DNA of 52,311 nt from Treponema sp. (GTDB taxonomy: Bacteria > Spirochaetota > Spirochaetia > Treponematales > Breznakiellaceae), in NCBI GenBank assembly GCA_031266175.1, contig JAISBN010000087.1, forward strand, positions 1-52,311, read 5' to 3'. The notes below the pieces were generated by a model, which was not told the origin of the DNA, ran no database searches, and worked only from the letters and a program-made list of their open reading frames with translations. Shown piece by piece: positions 23,204-32,686 of this stretch (position 1 is the first letter of the stretch; each line of letters opens with the position of its first letter). Both the position numbers and the translations under genes were made by a program.

Positions 23204-25363
23204 ATGGCAAAACAAAAAGCGGTATACGCCCCCGGGGAGCTTGACAAGGTCCGAAGCAGGCTTGGAAACATTGACCAGAACGAAGCCAAGCGCATGACCA
23301 GGATTTTGGGCGGCGAGGTGGGGTACGAGAGGACCCGCGAACAGGAAGCGGTAAAGCACAAACCCCAGCATGTCCGGAACGAAACCGTCGATGTCAACAT
23401 CGGCAATAAGCCCCTGCGGCGGGTGGAAACCGCCGGCCTTAACGGCCCGGAAACGGTCCGCCCGGAGACCCGCAAAAAAAAGGTCCGAAAGGACGATCCC
23501 GCCGACGATCCCCAGACGCCGGTAAAATCAAGCTATTGGGACCGGATAAAAATAGACAAATACTGCGGCCAGATGGAATTTGAAATAAAAAGTTCCTCCC
23601 AGGTTTTGGTTTCCATGCTTTCCATCCTGAACGAACCGCCGGATTATGTCAGCCCGGTTTTTGTCAACAAGCGGATGAACGATTACTACAAACGCATTGA
23701 ATTGCTGGTTGCCTCGGTCCGGTCCCTCCTGCCCAGAAACAACCTGAGGCGCAACGAACGCTTCAAAAAGGCATCGCCCTTTGCGTTTTCCGTTCTTGAT
23801 ACGATCCGTTACTGGAATATCGATCAGATCTCCAACACCCTTTCCAGAATTCAGGCCCACCCCAGGAGCGCCAAGGCGGCGGATTTTTCCGAAATACTCA
23901 GGAGCATCTATAAACCCCTGTACATTCTGGAACAGCTGGATCCGGAAACCCACATCAAGGGATCCTTCAAGCTGCTCTACAAGGTTCTGTATCTGGAGAA
24001 CCCCACGGAAGCCAAGGGAAAATACCAGGACCTGATCCGCAACGCCCTGGTATCCTACGGCATTATCCGCCGGGACATACGGTTCCAGCTGTATCCCCTG
24101 CTGCTTAAACTGGTGTCCCATTGCTGGCTTCCCTATGATGTTTTTTTTCAGGAACGGAAAAACCGGCTTAAGCATTTTTTGCAGGTGAACGAGCGGGACC
24201 GGATTACTCCCCAGGCGGGAAATGCCTCCACCGGTGATCAGGCTTCGGATCCTGCCGGGGAAACGGCGGAAACCCCGGAGGTGGCGGAAGCCGCGGAAAT
24301 TGCGGAAGAGCCTTCTGAAGCCCGGGAAGTTTTTGACGAAAGCGCCATGGACGAACCCCTGACCGAAGAAGAGCGGGTAAAGAAGCAGATCCGGGAATCG
24401 GAGAGCAGGGCCCTGGAACGGGGTCTTTCCTCCCTGGAAGTGCTCTTTCCCAAGGCCGGCTGGGAACGGATCAGCCTGTACCCGGATTTCTATCCCTATT
24501 TTTTCGATGTCTTCCATTTTAAAAAGGGCGTGGAATTGATAGCCCCCACGGATCCCCTCCAGCAGGTTTATGTCCTGGTCCGGGTTATTGAAGAGCTTTT
24601 TTTCGGGCTGCGATACACTGTTTTCGGGGTTATCATGGGACCGGACGGCAGCCCCGAACGGATTGATGAACCCATTAACCGAATCATCAACAACTGGCAG
24701 AAGCTGACCGAAACCAGCTTTGACAAGGAATATCTGCCCCGGCTCGGCGAGTACTGCCGGCTTCTGGAAAATACCGCCGAATCAAGGACCAGTAATTTTG
24801 CCAAACGGCTTCTGAACGAACTGTACTGGATAAAGCGGCTGTACTTTCTGCCCTACTACCGGTTTGATTCGATCATGCCTCCGCCGTTCCAGAAAAACTC
24901 CGTAGAAGCGCTGTATCCTGAAGTACGCTCCCTGCGCAGATACCTTACCGCCGTGGCAGCGGGGATAGAGCAGGGAAACAAGCGGGGGGGAGCGGAAAAC
25001 CGTTCTCCCTGCGACGGCATCGACAACCCCTGGGATTCCTATGTTTTTCAGGTGCCGAATCCTCTTTCCAGGCGGCTGGACGCTCTTTTGTCCCCCAAAA
25101 AACGGAACAACGCTTCGCTGATTTTCTTTACCCTGGCCGTCACGGTAACGCTGGATCATCTCTTAAACAATGAAAACAGCTGGGCCTACGGGGACCGGAT
25201 GGGCTTTCTCTTCCGCAGTGAAAACGGCGAGGGGATCCGGCCCCTCTTCGGGGTCGACGCCAAAATCGATACGGAAGCGCTTTTTAAACAGGCCCTTAAA
25301 AAACGCCAGGCCGCGGCGGACAGGGAAGAAGAAGAACGCCGGGCCGCGGAGATTAACGTTTAG
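23204..25363 (+). CDS. Large conserved-looking cytoplasmic protein of unknown function
   Basis: The protein has 719 residues with no signal peptide or membrane helix. The N-terminal 110 residues are basic and probably disordered ('ETRKKKVRKDDPADD'). Residues 115-340 and 400-700 look like helical globular regions separated by an acidic, Ala/Glu-rich linker (about 345-400, 'EVAEAAEIAEEPSEAREVFD'). The C-terminus is a charged helix ending in 'RQAAADREEEERRAAEINV'. I recall spirochaete-only proteins of this style but cannot name one. It stands alone, bounded by hairpins and by copy 2 of the 83-bp repeat. Confidence 0.75.
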   Translation: MAKQKAVYAPGELDKVRSRLGNIDQNEAKRMTRILGGEVGYERTREQEAVKHKPQHVRNETVDVNIGNKPLRRVETAGLNGPETVRPETRKKKVRKDDPADDPQTPVKSSYWDRIKIDKYCGQMEFEIKSSSQVLVSMLSILNEPPDYVSPVFVNKRMNDYYKRIELLVASVRSLLPRNNLRRNERFKKASPFAFSVLDTIRYWNIDQISNTLSRIQAHPRSAKAADFSEILRSIYKPLYILEQLDPETHIKGSFKLLYKVLYLENPTEAKGKYQDLIRNALVSYGIIRRDIRFQLYPLLLKLVSHCWLPYDVFFQERKNRLKHFLQVNERDRITPQAGNASTGDQASDPAGETAETPEVAEAAEIAEEPSEAREVFDESAMDEPLTEEERVKKQIRESESRALERGLSSLEVLFPKAGWERISLYPDFYPYFFDVFHFKKGVELIAPTDPLQQVYVLVRVIEELFFGLRYTVFGVIMGPDGSPERIDEPINRIINNWQKLTETSFDKEYLPRLGEYCRLLENTAESRTSNFAKRLLNELYWIKRLYFLPYYRFDSIMPPPFQKNSVEALYPEVRSLRRYLTAVAAGIEQGNKRGGAENRSPCDGIDNPWDSYVFQVPNPLSRRLDALLSPKKRNNASLIFFTLAVTVTLDHLLNNENSWAYGDRMGFLFRSENGEGIRPLFGVDAKIDTEALFKQALKKRQAAADREEEERRAAEINV

Positions 25364-25378
25364 TAATACCGAAAGTCA

Positions 25379-25461
25379 TTCCTTACGGAACGAACCGCAT
25401 AAATAATGCAACGCTTACAAAATGCCCCGCCCGTCAGGCCTTCAGGGCGGAGAGGTTCATT
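25379..25461 (+). repeat. 83-bp dispersed repeat with a GC-rich hairpin, copy 2
   Basis: This is in the same orientation as copy 1. The hairpin ccCCGCCCg-tcaggccttca-GGGCGGag is slightly eroded here. It fills the gap between two convergent genes and could stop transcription from both sides. Confidence 0.75.
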
Positions 25462-25463
25462 CC

Positions 25464-26162
25464 TCAAGAAATAAGAAGCGTCTTGGGATCCAGCTTAAGC
25501 GCCAAATGTTCCAGATTCCCCGAATCCCGGTCTTTGGAAGCGGTCAGTTCGATGTGCTCCCCCCGGGGTTCCATGACGATGATGACATCCAGCAGATCCG
25601 CGTAGTCCTTGATTACCGCGGGAATGTTGTTCCGGTCATAGAAGGGCTCGGGTCCCTTGACGTTGCAGGAATACCAGAAGGACACTCCCAGTTCCCCGGC
25701 GCCGGCCTTTACCGCTTCCATCCGTTCCCGGGTGGTCCGGGTAAAGTCAAAGCCGTCAACGATAATTGAATCGGCGGTAAAACCCCCGTCGCGGATCAGG
25801 GCCTTAAGGCTCTGTAAAATCTGGGAACCCGTAACCCCGTCCTGGCCAAAGTTAAGGAGCACCCGGTTTTTGACCAGCTCGTCCTTAACGTCCCGGACAT
25901 GATCCAGGTTTTTCTTTTTGGTAAACTCGTCAAAAATATCCTCGTACCAGGAAAGGACATAGTCCGCATGCTGGGTAAAGGAAACGTGGATCACCTTTTT
26001 GCCCTGAAGCAGCTTGTCCAGGGCAATCTGTACCAGTACCGAGGTCTTGCCGATCCCCGAAAGAGAGGCGATGACGCCGATTTCGCCGGGCCCAAGGCCG
26101 CCGTGGATTGATTTTTCAAAAATGCGCACCGGACTGCGCTGTACCAGCTCTTCCTTAATCAT
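25464..26162 (-). CDS. RecA/KaiC-like P-loop ATPase
   Basis: The protein has 232 residues. A Walker A-like loop, 'SLSGIGKTS', is followed by '[21 protein letters not shown]', a Walker B-like 'SIIVDGFDF' and a RecA-fold ending, '[24 protein letters not shown]'. This resembles the ATPase core of DnaB/RadA/KaiC proteins without any extra domain. The first Walker position is Ser rather than Gly or Ala. The start codon overlaps the EF-G stop by 4 bases, so it is made with EF-G. A regulatory or DNA/RNA-remodelling ATPase is possible; the substrate cannot be told. Confidence 0.75.
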   Translation of the reverse strand: MIKEELVQRSPVRIFEKSIHGGLGPGEIGVIASLSGIGKTSVLVQIALDKLLQGKKVIHVSFTQHADYVLSWYEDIFDEFTKKKNLDHVRDVKDELVKNRVLLNFGQDGVTGSQILQSLKALIRDGGFTADSIIVDGFDFTRTTRERMEAVKAGAGELGVSFWYSCNVKGPEPFYDRNNIPAVIKDYADLLDVIIVMEPRGEHIELTASKDRDSGNLEHLALKLDPKTLLIS

Positions 26163-28249
26163 CTTTGGCCCTCTCTTTTCTTCTGCTCAAAATCTTTTAC
26201 CAGCGCTTCGCCGATGCTGACCGGCACCTTGCCGTATTTTTCAAATTCCATGGTGAATTCCGCCTTACCCTGGGTCAGGGATCTGAGTACCGTGGAATAC
26301 CCGAACATTTCGCTTAAGGGAACTTCCGCTTCCACCCGGGAAAAGGTTCCGTCTTCGGTGGAGGAAGAAATTATACCACGCCTTTGATTAATGGAAGCAA
26401 AAATATTTCCCTGGAATTCGGTGGGACCTTCCACGGCCACTTTCATGATGGGTTCCAGAATGCAGGGCCTTGCCTTGCCGTAGGCTTCCCGGAAAGCGCC
26501 GATGGCCGCCATCTGAAAGGCGATGTCCGAGGAGTCCACCGGATGGGACTGGCCGTCGTTGATCACGCAACGGATGTTAACGATGGGGAAGCCGATAAGG
26601 GAGCCCTTCTTGACGGCTTCCTTAAAGCCCTTGTCGCAGCTGGGAACAAATTCCGTGGGAATGGCGCCGCCCTTGATAAGGTCCACAAATTCATAGTCCC
26701 CCTCGGACCAGGGTTCCATGTAACCCGCGACCCGTCCGTACTGGCCCGAACCGCCGGTCTGCTTTTTGTGGGTATAGTTGAAGTCCGACCGGGCGGTAAT
26801 CGTTTCCCGGTAGGCCACCTGGGGCATGCCGGTATCCACCTCGCATTTGTATTCCCGGCGCATCCGCTCGATGTACACTTCCAGGTGGAGTTCCCCCATG
26901 CCCTGGATAATCGTCTGGTTCGATTCGGGGTCCACATAGGTCCTGAAGGTGGGATCCTCCTTGGTAAAGCGGTTCAGGGCCTTGGCCATCTGGTCGGCGC
27001 TCTTTTTGTCCCTGGCGGTGATGGCCAGGGAGATAACCGGCTGGGGAACGTACATGGAGGACATGGCATAGTTCAGGCCGCCCCCGCAAAAGGTATCCCC
27101 CGAAGCGCATTCAATACCGAAAAGGGCCACAATGTCGCCGGGGGAACCCTCGTTAATGTCTTCCATATTGTCCGAGTGCATCCGCACCAGGCGTCCCACC
27201 TTGAACTTTTTCCGGGCCCTGGTGTTCACAAGCTCGTCGCCCTTTTTCAGGGAACCCTGGTAGATCCGCACATAGGTAAGCTGGCCGTACTGGCCGTCTT
27301 CCAGCTTAAAGCCCAGGGCCACAGTGGGCTTTTTTTCGTCCGCGCTTAATTCCATGCGTTCCTCGTGGTTGTCCAGGTCCAGGGCATGGTTTGTTACCTC
27401 CGCGGGATTGGGGAGGTAGTAGGCAACTCCGTCCAGAAGGGGCTGAATCCCCTTGTTTTTGTAGGCGGACCCCACCATGACGGGAACAAACTTTTCTTCC
27501 AGGGTCCCCCGGCGGATGGCGGAGCGGAGCAGCCCTTCGTCAATCGCTTCGCCGCCCAGGTACTTTTCCGCCAGTTCATCGCTGAACATGGATACCGCGT
27601 CGATCAGCTCTTCCCGGTGTTTTTCCGCGTCGTTTTTAAGATGGGGGGGGATTTCCGCACTGCGGATTTCGGTTCCCGCGTCGCCGTCAAAGTACACCGC
27701 CTTCATGGTAATCAGGTCCACCACCCCTTCAAGCCTGTCTTCCAGGCCGATGGGAAGCTGGATCATCACCGCGTTCAGGCCAAGCTTTTCCCTGAGCTGG
27801 TTCTTTACTTTAAAGGGATTGGCCCCGGTCCGGTCGCATTTGTTGACAAAGGCGATCCGGGGCACGTGGTAGCGCTTAAGCTGGCGGTCCACGGTGATGG
27901 ACTGGGACTGGACGCCCCCCACCGCGCAGAGGACCAGGATAGCCCCGTCCAGGACCCGCAGGGACCGTTCCACTTCGATGGTAAAGTCCACATGCCCGGG
28001 GGTATCAATCAGGTTAACGGTATAATCCTTCCATTCAACCTGGGTGGCCGCGGACTGGATGGTGATTCCCCGTTCCCGTTCCAGTTCCATATGGTCCATG
28101 GTAGCCCCCACTCCGTCCTTGCCCCGGACTTCGTGGATGGCGTGAATTTTATTGCTGTAAAAGAGGATCCGCTCCGACAGGGTCGTTTTCCCCGAGTCGA
28201 TATGAGCGCTGATTCCAATGTTCCGCATCTTGGTAAGGTCGATGCCCAT
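26159..28249 (-). CDS. fusA: Elongation factor G, spirochaetal/mitochondrial EF-G1 type
   Basis: This 696-residue translational GTPase moves tRNA and mRNA through the ribosome. G1 is 'AHIDSGKTT' (15-23), followed by '[13 protein letters not shown]', G3 'DTPGHVDFT' and G4 'NKCDR'. The later domains are complete, including '[14 protein letters not shown]' in domain III and '[17 protein letters not shown]' in domain V. The G-domain wording ('[19 protein letters not shown]', '[16 protein letters not shown]') is close to mitochondrial EF-G1, as known for the spirochaete protein spdEFG1, which does translocation while a second EF-G does recycling. AAGGAG lies 8 bases before the ATG. It is translationally coupled to the ATPase gene. 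Confidence 0.96.
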   Translation of the reverse strand: MGIDLTKMRNIGISAHIDSGKTTLSERILFYSNKIHAIHEVRGKDGVGATMDHMELERERGITIQSAATQVEWKDYTVNLIDTPGHVDFTIEVERSLRVLDGAILVLCAVGGVQSQSITVDRQLKRYHVPRIAFVNKCDRTGANPFKVKNQLREKLGLNAVMIQLPIGLEDRLEGVVDLITMKAVYFDGDAGTEIRSAEIPPHLKNDAEKHREELIDAVSMFSDELAEKYLGGEAIDEGLLRSAIRRGTLEEKFVPVMVGSAYKNKGIQPLLDGVAYYLPNPAEVTNHALDLDNHEERMELSADEKKPTVALGFKLEDGQYGQLTYVRIYQGSLKKGDELVNTRARKKFKVGRLVRMHSDNMEDINEGSPGDIVALFGIECASGDTFCGGGLNYAMSSMYVPQPVISLAITARDKKSADQMAKALNRFTKEDPTFRTYVDPESNQTIIQGMGELHLEVYIERMRREYKCEVDTGMPQVAYRETITARSDFNYTHKKQTGGSGQYGRVAGYMEPWSEGDYEFVDLIKGGAIPTEFVPSCDKGFKEAVKKGSLIGFPIVNIRCVINDGQSHPVDSSDIAFQMAAIGAFREAYGKARPCILEPIMKVAVEGPTEFQGNIFASINQRRGIISSSTEDGTFSRVEAEVPLSEMFGYSTVLRSLTQGKAEFTMEFEKYGKVPVSIGEALVKDFEQKKREGQR

Positions 28250-28314
28250 GAGTACTGCTCCTTAAGGTGAAGTCAAAAAAACAGAAAAACGCAAAAGACT
28301 TCGATAATTAGGAT

Positions 28315-28343
28315 AATATAGCAAGGTTTTCTATAACTTTCAA
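28315..28343 (-). promoter_or_regulatory. Promoter of fusA
   Basis: On the minus strand, TTGAAA (28338-28343) and TATATT (28315-28320) are 17 bases apart, about 65 bases ahead of the fusA start and its ribosome-binding site. Confidence 0.65.
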
Positions 28344-28445
28344 GTGCCCAAAACCCTGGAACACATGGTGGATACGGTACTGGCCTTTTCGGGTAAGCTG
28401 GCTGGTATTTTTTACCGCAATGTCAAAAAAGTCAAAAAAGTATAA
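28344..28445 (+). pseudogene. Possible fragment of a RadA-like gene
   Basis: A short open frame, 34 codons with its stop, reads 'VPKTLEHMVDTVLAFSGKLA' and then a Lys-rich tail. The block 'PKxLEHMVDTVL-F' is a recognisable piece of the RadA/Sms DNA-repair ATPase ('GPKVLEHMVDTVLYFEG'). The flanking sequence is not RadA, so this would be a stranded scrap. The match is only about 13 residues. Confidence 0.4.
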
Positions 28446-28462
28446 GAGGCCGAGCTTCGAGT

Positions 28463-28561
28463 TTTTAATTTTACCACGGACGGACACAGACCAACACGGA
28501 CAAAATATAAACTTGAAATTAAAAGTCCGTGTTTGTCCGTGAAGGTCTGTGGTTGAATTAA
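28463..28561. repeat. Long imperfect inverted repeat
   Basis: The left arm (about 28463-28501, '...accacggacggacacagacc...') and right arm (28525-28561, 'gtccgtgtttgtccgtgaagg...') are reverse complements at roughly four of five positions over about 35 bases, with a short AT-rich centre. 'CACGGAC/GTCCGTG' words recur in each arm. Intergenic repeats made of such words are found in several bacteria. It may be a miniature transposable element. Confidence 0.65.
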
Positions 28562-28574
28562 CTCCGCTTACTGT

Positions 28575-29304
28575 TTACGGCACGATGGCGCTTATCATGG
28601 TTCCCCAGGGGCCGGGCTGGCCTTTGCCGTTCTCGAAGCGGGCGGCGATGTAACAGGTTTTGCCCGAGGCTTCGGGAGGGAATTCGATGAGGTCGTACTC
28701 GCGGCGGGTGAAGAACGACGAGGTGAGGTCTTCGGGGCTTTGGGGTACCGAGGTGAGGATGAAGAAGTTGGGCGCGAAGCGGCGGGCCATGATGACCTCG
28801 CCGGGGACGAGGACGCCGCCTTCGGTGAGGGCGTAGTAGACGCGGACGCCGTAGTCGGATTTGGCGCCGCCCAGGTCGGTGGCGGTGAAGCGGCGGAAGC
28901 CCAGGGTGTGGGGCGCCCATTTGTTGATTTCGATGCCGGGCTGGTCGACGGGCACGGGGATTGGGGTGCGGATGTCATCGGGGATCGGCAGCAGCAGCTG
29001 GACAAGATTCGCGTTGGTCAACGGCGGGACAAGGAAGTAGCGCCAGCGCCAGTCGCGCATCATGGCTTCGAGGGCTTCGAAGGCTTCTCTGCACTGTTCG
29101 GTGATGACGGGGGTGTGGGGCGCTGCCCTGGGCCTGTTTGAGGAGGTCGACGCAGATGCTGGTCTGCGAGTTGAGCATGGCGCGCTCGGTGACGGGAATG
29201 TTCCAGGCTTCGGCTTGGGTGGGGGTGACGACGGTCAGCCAGTCCTGGGACATCGCAAGCATTTGGCTCCGCTTGCGGGGGAGCCAATCGGTACCATGGG
29301 CCAT
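28575..29304 (-). pseudogene. Frameshifted hypothetical gene (two ORF pieces)
   Basis: The frame starting 'MAHGTDWLPRKRSQMLAMSQ' (ATG 29304) reads well to 'DLLKQAQGSAPH' and then leaves frame. The next frame continues as 'TPVITEQCREAFEALEAMMR' and 'LVPPLTNANLVQLLLPIPDD' to the end at 28575. Joined, this gives one protein of about 240 residues. The break lies in a G-rich run on the plus strand (about 29109-29124, 'gggggtgtgggg'), a place where slippage or sequencing error is likely. It resembles a multi-copy treponemal hypothetical family as far as I recall. The second half, beta-rich, suggests an Ig- or fibronectin-like fold. Function unknown. Confidence 0.65.
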
Positions 29305-29305
29305 T

Positions 29306-29410
29306 GGGTAACTCCCCGCGCGGCGGGGGTAACATTCCGCGTTCTGCGGGTAACTCCCCGCGTCTTGCGGGTAACTCCCCGCGCCCCAGGGATAACGCCC
29401 CGCGGGCACG
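29306..29410. repeat. Five tandem 21-bp repeats before the frameshifted gene
   Basis: Units begin at 29306, 29327, 29348, 29369 and 29390, each 'GGGTAACTCCCCGCG' plus six variable bases; units 2 and 5 diverge more. They lie between the lipoprotein stop (29420) and the ATG at 29304. Read in the minus-strand frame of that gene they would encode 7-residue repeats 'AGSYPQD', so they could be coding if translation began upstream. Confidence 0.85.
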
Positions 29411-29419
29411 GCGGCGGTA

Positions 29420-30526
29420 CTATGGCGAATAGATAAGTCCCATTGCTGTCCATTTACCGTTGTGACCAACAGCCGTTATTGTTTCAGATCCGCCGACGGC
29501 CTGTTCCTGCGCCGGAGTCAATGAATTCCATCCTATCCACGAATCCGCCTCGCCAGCAAGCAAGCCGGTATTAACCTGAAGAATGGTACAAGTGGCAGGA
29601 TTAGTACCGTTCGTATACGTTCCATATATTAGGGCCCGCCAGGGAGAACCACCGGTAGCGCTAAGAGATATAGTAAAAATACCAATACCACTATTGGCAT
29701 CTATTTGCATATAATAGCCGTTAAAACCAGGGTAGGCGGTTTTCCATATTCCCGTGAATGACGCAGTAGTATTCAATTCTGCGAAGGTTCCGTTCATGCT
29801 GCTATAGACGCCCGCAAAATTCGCGACGGTCATTTTCCCGGTTCCGTTGATAACCGCAATCCCCTCATTGCCTGTATACGCGCCTCCGGTAACTGTCCAT
29901 ATCGCGGCCTTCGTTCCGTTAACCCAGGTATATCCTCCGTTGTTATAAGGAACCTCGTTTTCCGTGGCGGTCCATATATCATTCTTAAAAGTAACCAGAA
30001 CGGCAGCATAGGGGAATACCGGGTCTCCGTTTTCCTTCTGCTCCATGATCCATATAACGGGAGTTACATCATTGCCAAAGGGATTTGAACCGCTGGTACC
30101 GGCGTCATAGGCCGTGATGGTGAAATCCCGGGTGTAGGGAACCGACTCCGCCGCTCCGTTCGCAATCGTGGCGGTAACGGTAAGCGTACCCGCGGTGGAT
30201 GCTGTCAGGGAAGCGCCGGAGATAAGCGCCCCCGTAGGTCCCGCGTTCTTAACGGTCCAGGTGATGGTCTTGTTGGTGGCGCCGGCGGGCTCGACGGTAC
30301 CATGGAGTGTAAGCGGGCGGCCCGCAATGGCCGCTGTCGGTACGCCGGTAATGCCCGTAACGCCGACAAAGCCGCCGCCGTCTTTATTTTTATACAGGGG
30401 GGAGACGGCTTCCTTCATCCAGGGGTTCTCGCAGGCCGTAAAGACGGCGGCCGTAAGGACGGCAAGGGCCAGGACCGCCGGGACGCGGGGCAAAGGCTTC
30501 CGTGTCTTTTTCAAAAAATTACTCAT
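29420..30526 (-). CDS. Treponemal lipoprotein with an Ig-like (BIG2-type) domain
   Basis: The predicted lipoprotein has 368 residues. The signal peptide ends 'LTAAVFTACENPWMKEAVSP', a lipobox with the N-terminal sequence common to a treponemal lipoprotein family. Residues about 55-140 resemble a bacterial Ig-like group 2 domain ('GRPLTLHGTVEPAGATNKTITWTV'). The rest is beta-rich with a repeated Gly/Asn/Thr composition, probably a second surface domain. A good ribosome-binding site (AAGGAAGAG) lies before the ATG. It is followed by the tandem repeats. It is likely exposed on the cell surface or in the periplasm. Ligand unknown. Confidence 0.82.
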   Translation of the reverse strand: MSNFLKKTRKPLPRVPAVLALAVLTAAVFTACENPWMKEAVSPLYKNKDGGGFVGVTGITGVPTAAIAGRPLTLHGTVEPAGATNKTITWTVKNAGPTGALISGASLTASTAGTLTVTATIANGAAESVPYTRDFTITAYDAGTSGSNPFGNDVTPVIWIMEQKENGDPVFPYAAVLVTFKNDIWTATENEVPYNNGGYTWVNGTKAAIWTVTGGAYTGNEGIAVINGTGKMTVANFAGVYSSMNGTFAELNTTASFTGIWKTAYPGFNGYYMQIDANSGIGIFTISLSATGGSPWRALIYGTYTNGTNPATCTILQVNTGLLAGEADSWIGWNSLTPAQEQAVGGSETITAVGHNGKWTAMGLIYSP

Positions 30527-30815
30527 TGTACTCTTCCTTGATAGTGGAATACAGTGTAAAAAGCCCTCCCGCTCAAAGCGCGCCGGGCAACGCCCGGCAG
30601 ATTGTCACATCGGTCTTTGACTCGGGGGCCGCTTTTACATCTATGCCGGTTAACCGTGTACCGTCTTTGCGGGGGTCGGTGTGTGTACCGGAGGATGGGC
30701 CGCTGTTTTGGGACGCGGCGCGGCAGGGTGGCGGAGGATGATTGCCGGTACGGAGGGGAAGGGGCAAACCTGACGGTTTGTCCCGGTATCAACGCAGAGG
30801 TCAGGCGTTAGGTAC

Positions 30816-30846
30816 TTGACACGCTGTGTTTTGTTTAAAGTATAAT
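30816..30846 (+). promoter_or_regulatory. Orphan promoter-like pair in a long intergenic region
   Basis: TTGACA (30816-30821) and TATAAT (30841-30846) are perfect hexamers but 19 bases apart. No protein gene begins downstream within about 1.8 kb on this strand. A nested hairpin follows (GTGCCGC...GCGGCA around the 30877-30899 palindrome), so a small RNA is possible. Confidence 0.4.
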
Positions 30847-30876
30847 GTGAGCCGTGCCGCTTTGCGGAATTACCGT

Positions 30877-30899
30877 GGAGTTTTGCTTCGCAAAACTCC
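30877..30899. repeat. Perfect 10-bp palindrome (REP-like)
   Basis: GGAGTTTTGC-ttc-GCAAAACTCC shares its core with the palindrome at 7361-7382. The 730 bases between the lipoprotein and enolase genes otherwise hold only the orphan promoter, a short coding relic and the enolase terminator. Confidence 0.65.
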
Positions 30900-31018
30900 G
30901 GCGCGGCAGGTTTCAGGCTTGGCTTGGTCGAAAGCATGGGAGTAGTATAGCTGGTTTTGCAATTTTGCGCAATACCCCAGCCTGAAAATTTATTCTTGCG
31001 GGGGGAAAAGGGGCTCAG

Positions 31019-31108
31019 CTAAAATACGGCTGTTTCCCCGGCGCGCTCCAGGGCTTTTTGGCACAACTCCGGGGTAATTCGTATGGTGGATTGCTGTAAT
31101 AACTCGAT
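31019..31108 (-). pseudogene. Possible C-terminal relic of a DUF3368-type (PIN-like) protein
   Basis: On the minus strand a 29-codon tail reads 'IELLQQSTIRITPELCQKAL' and 'ERAGETAVF' before a TAG (31019-31021). The wording resembles the end of DUF3368 proteins ('RISPALYQEALxxAGE'), which are found in toxin-antitoxin-like pairs. Nothing upstream restores the gene. The match is short. Confidence 0.35.
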
Positions 31109-31199
31109 GAATGTTTAATCCGGGGTATAAGCAACTGAAGCTGGCCGCATACCGCCAAGGCAAAGAGTGGCGTCTCCCGGGCGCGAGGAAGGGGGCGGC

Positions 31200-31241
31200 A
31201 AAAAAAGTGCCGGGCGCCTTAAGACGCCCGGCACTTTTTTT
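31200..31241 (-). terminator. Bidirectional intrinsic terminator of eno
   Basis: GTGCCGGGCG-ccttaaga-CGCCCGGCAC has seven A's on one side and seven T's on the other. It lies 21 bases past the enolase stop and works on either strand. Confidence 0.92.
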
Positions 31242-31261
31242 GTACCCCCGGCAGTCCGCGG

Positions 31262-32644
<1,383 letters not shown>

Positions 32645-32686
32645 TTAGAGTATATTTTTGGCATATACTGCGCTACGGAGTTTTTC

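Noticed and set aside
26384-27349. 321-codon ORF antisense to fusA
   Set aside because: Mirror of a highly conserved GC-rich gene; its translation is His/Gly/Val-rich with no recognisable fold.
28558-28920. 120-codon Arg/His/Pro-rich ORF
   Set aside because: Wrong-frame reading of the frameshifted gene at 28575-29304.
29306-29410. Tandem repeats as a possible CRISPR array
   Set aside because: Units are contiguous 21-mers without unique spacers, and no cas genes are present.
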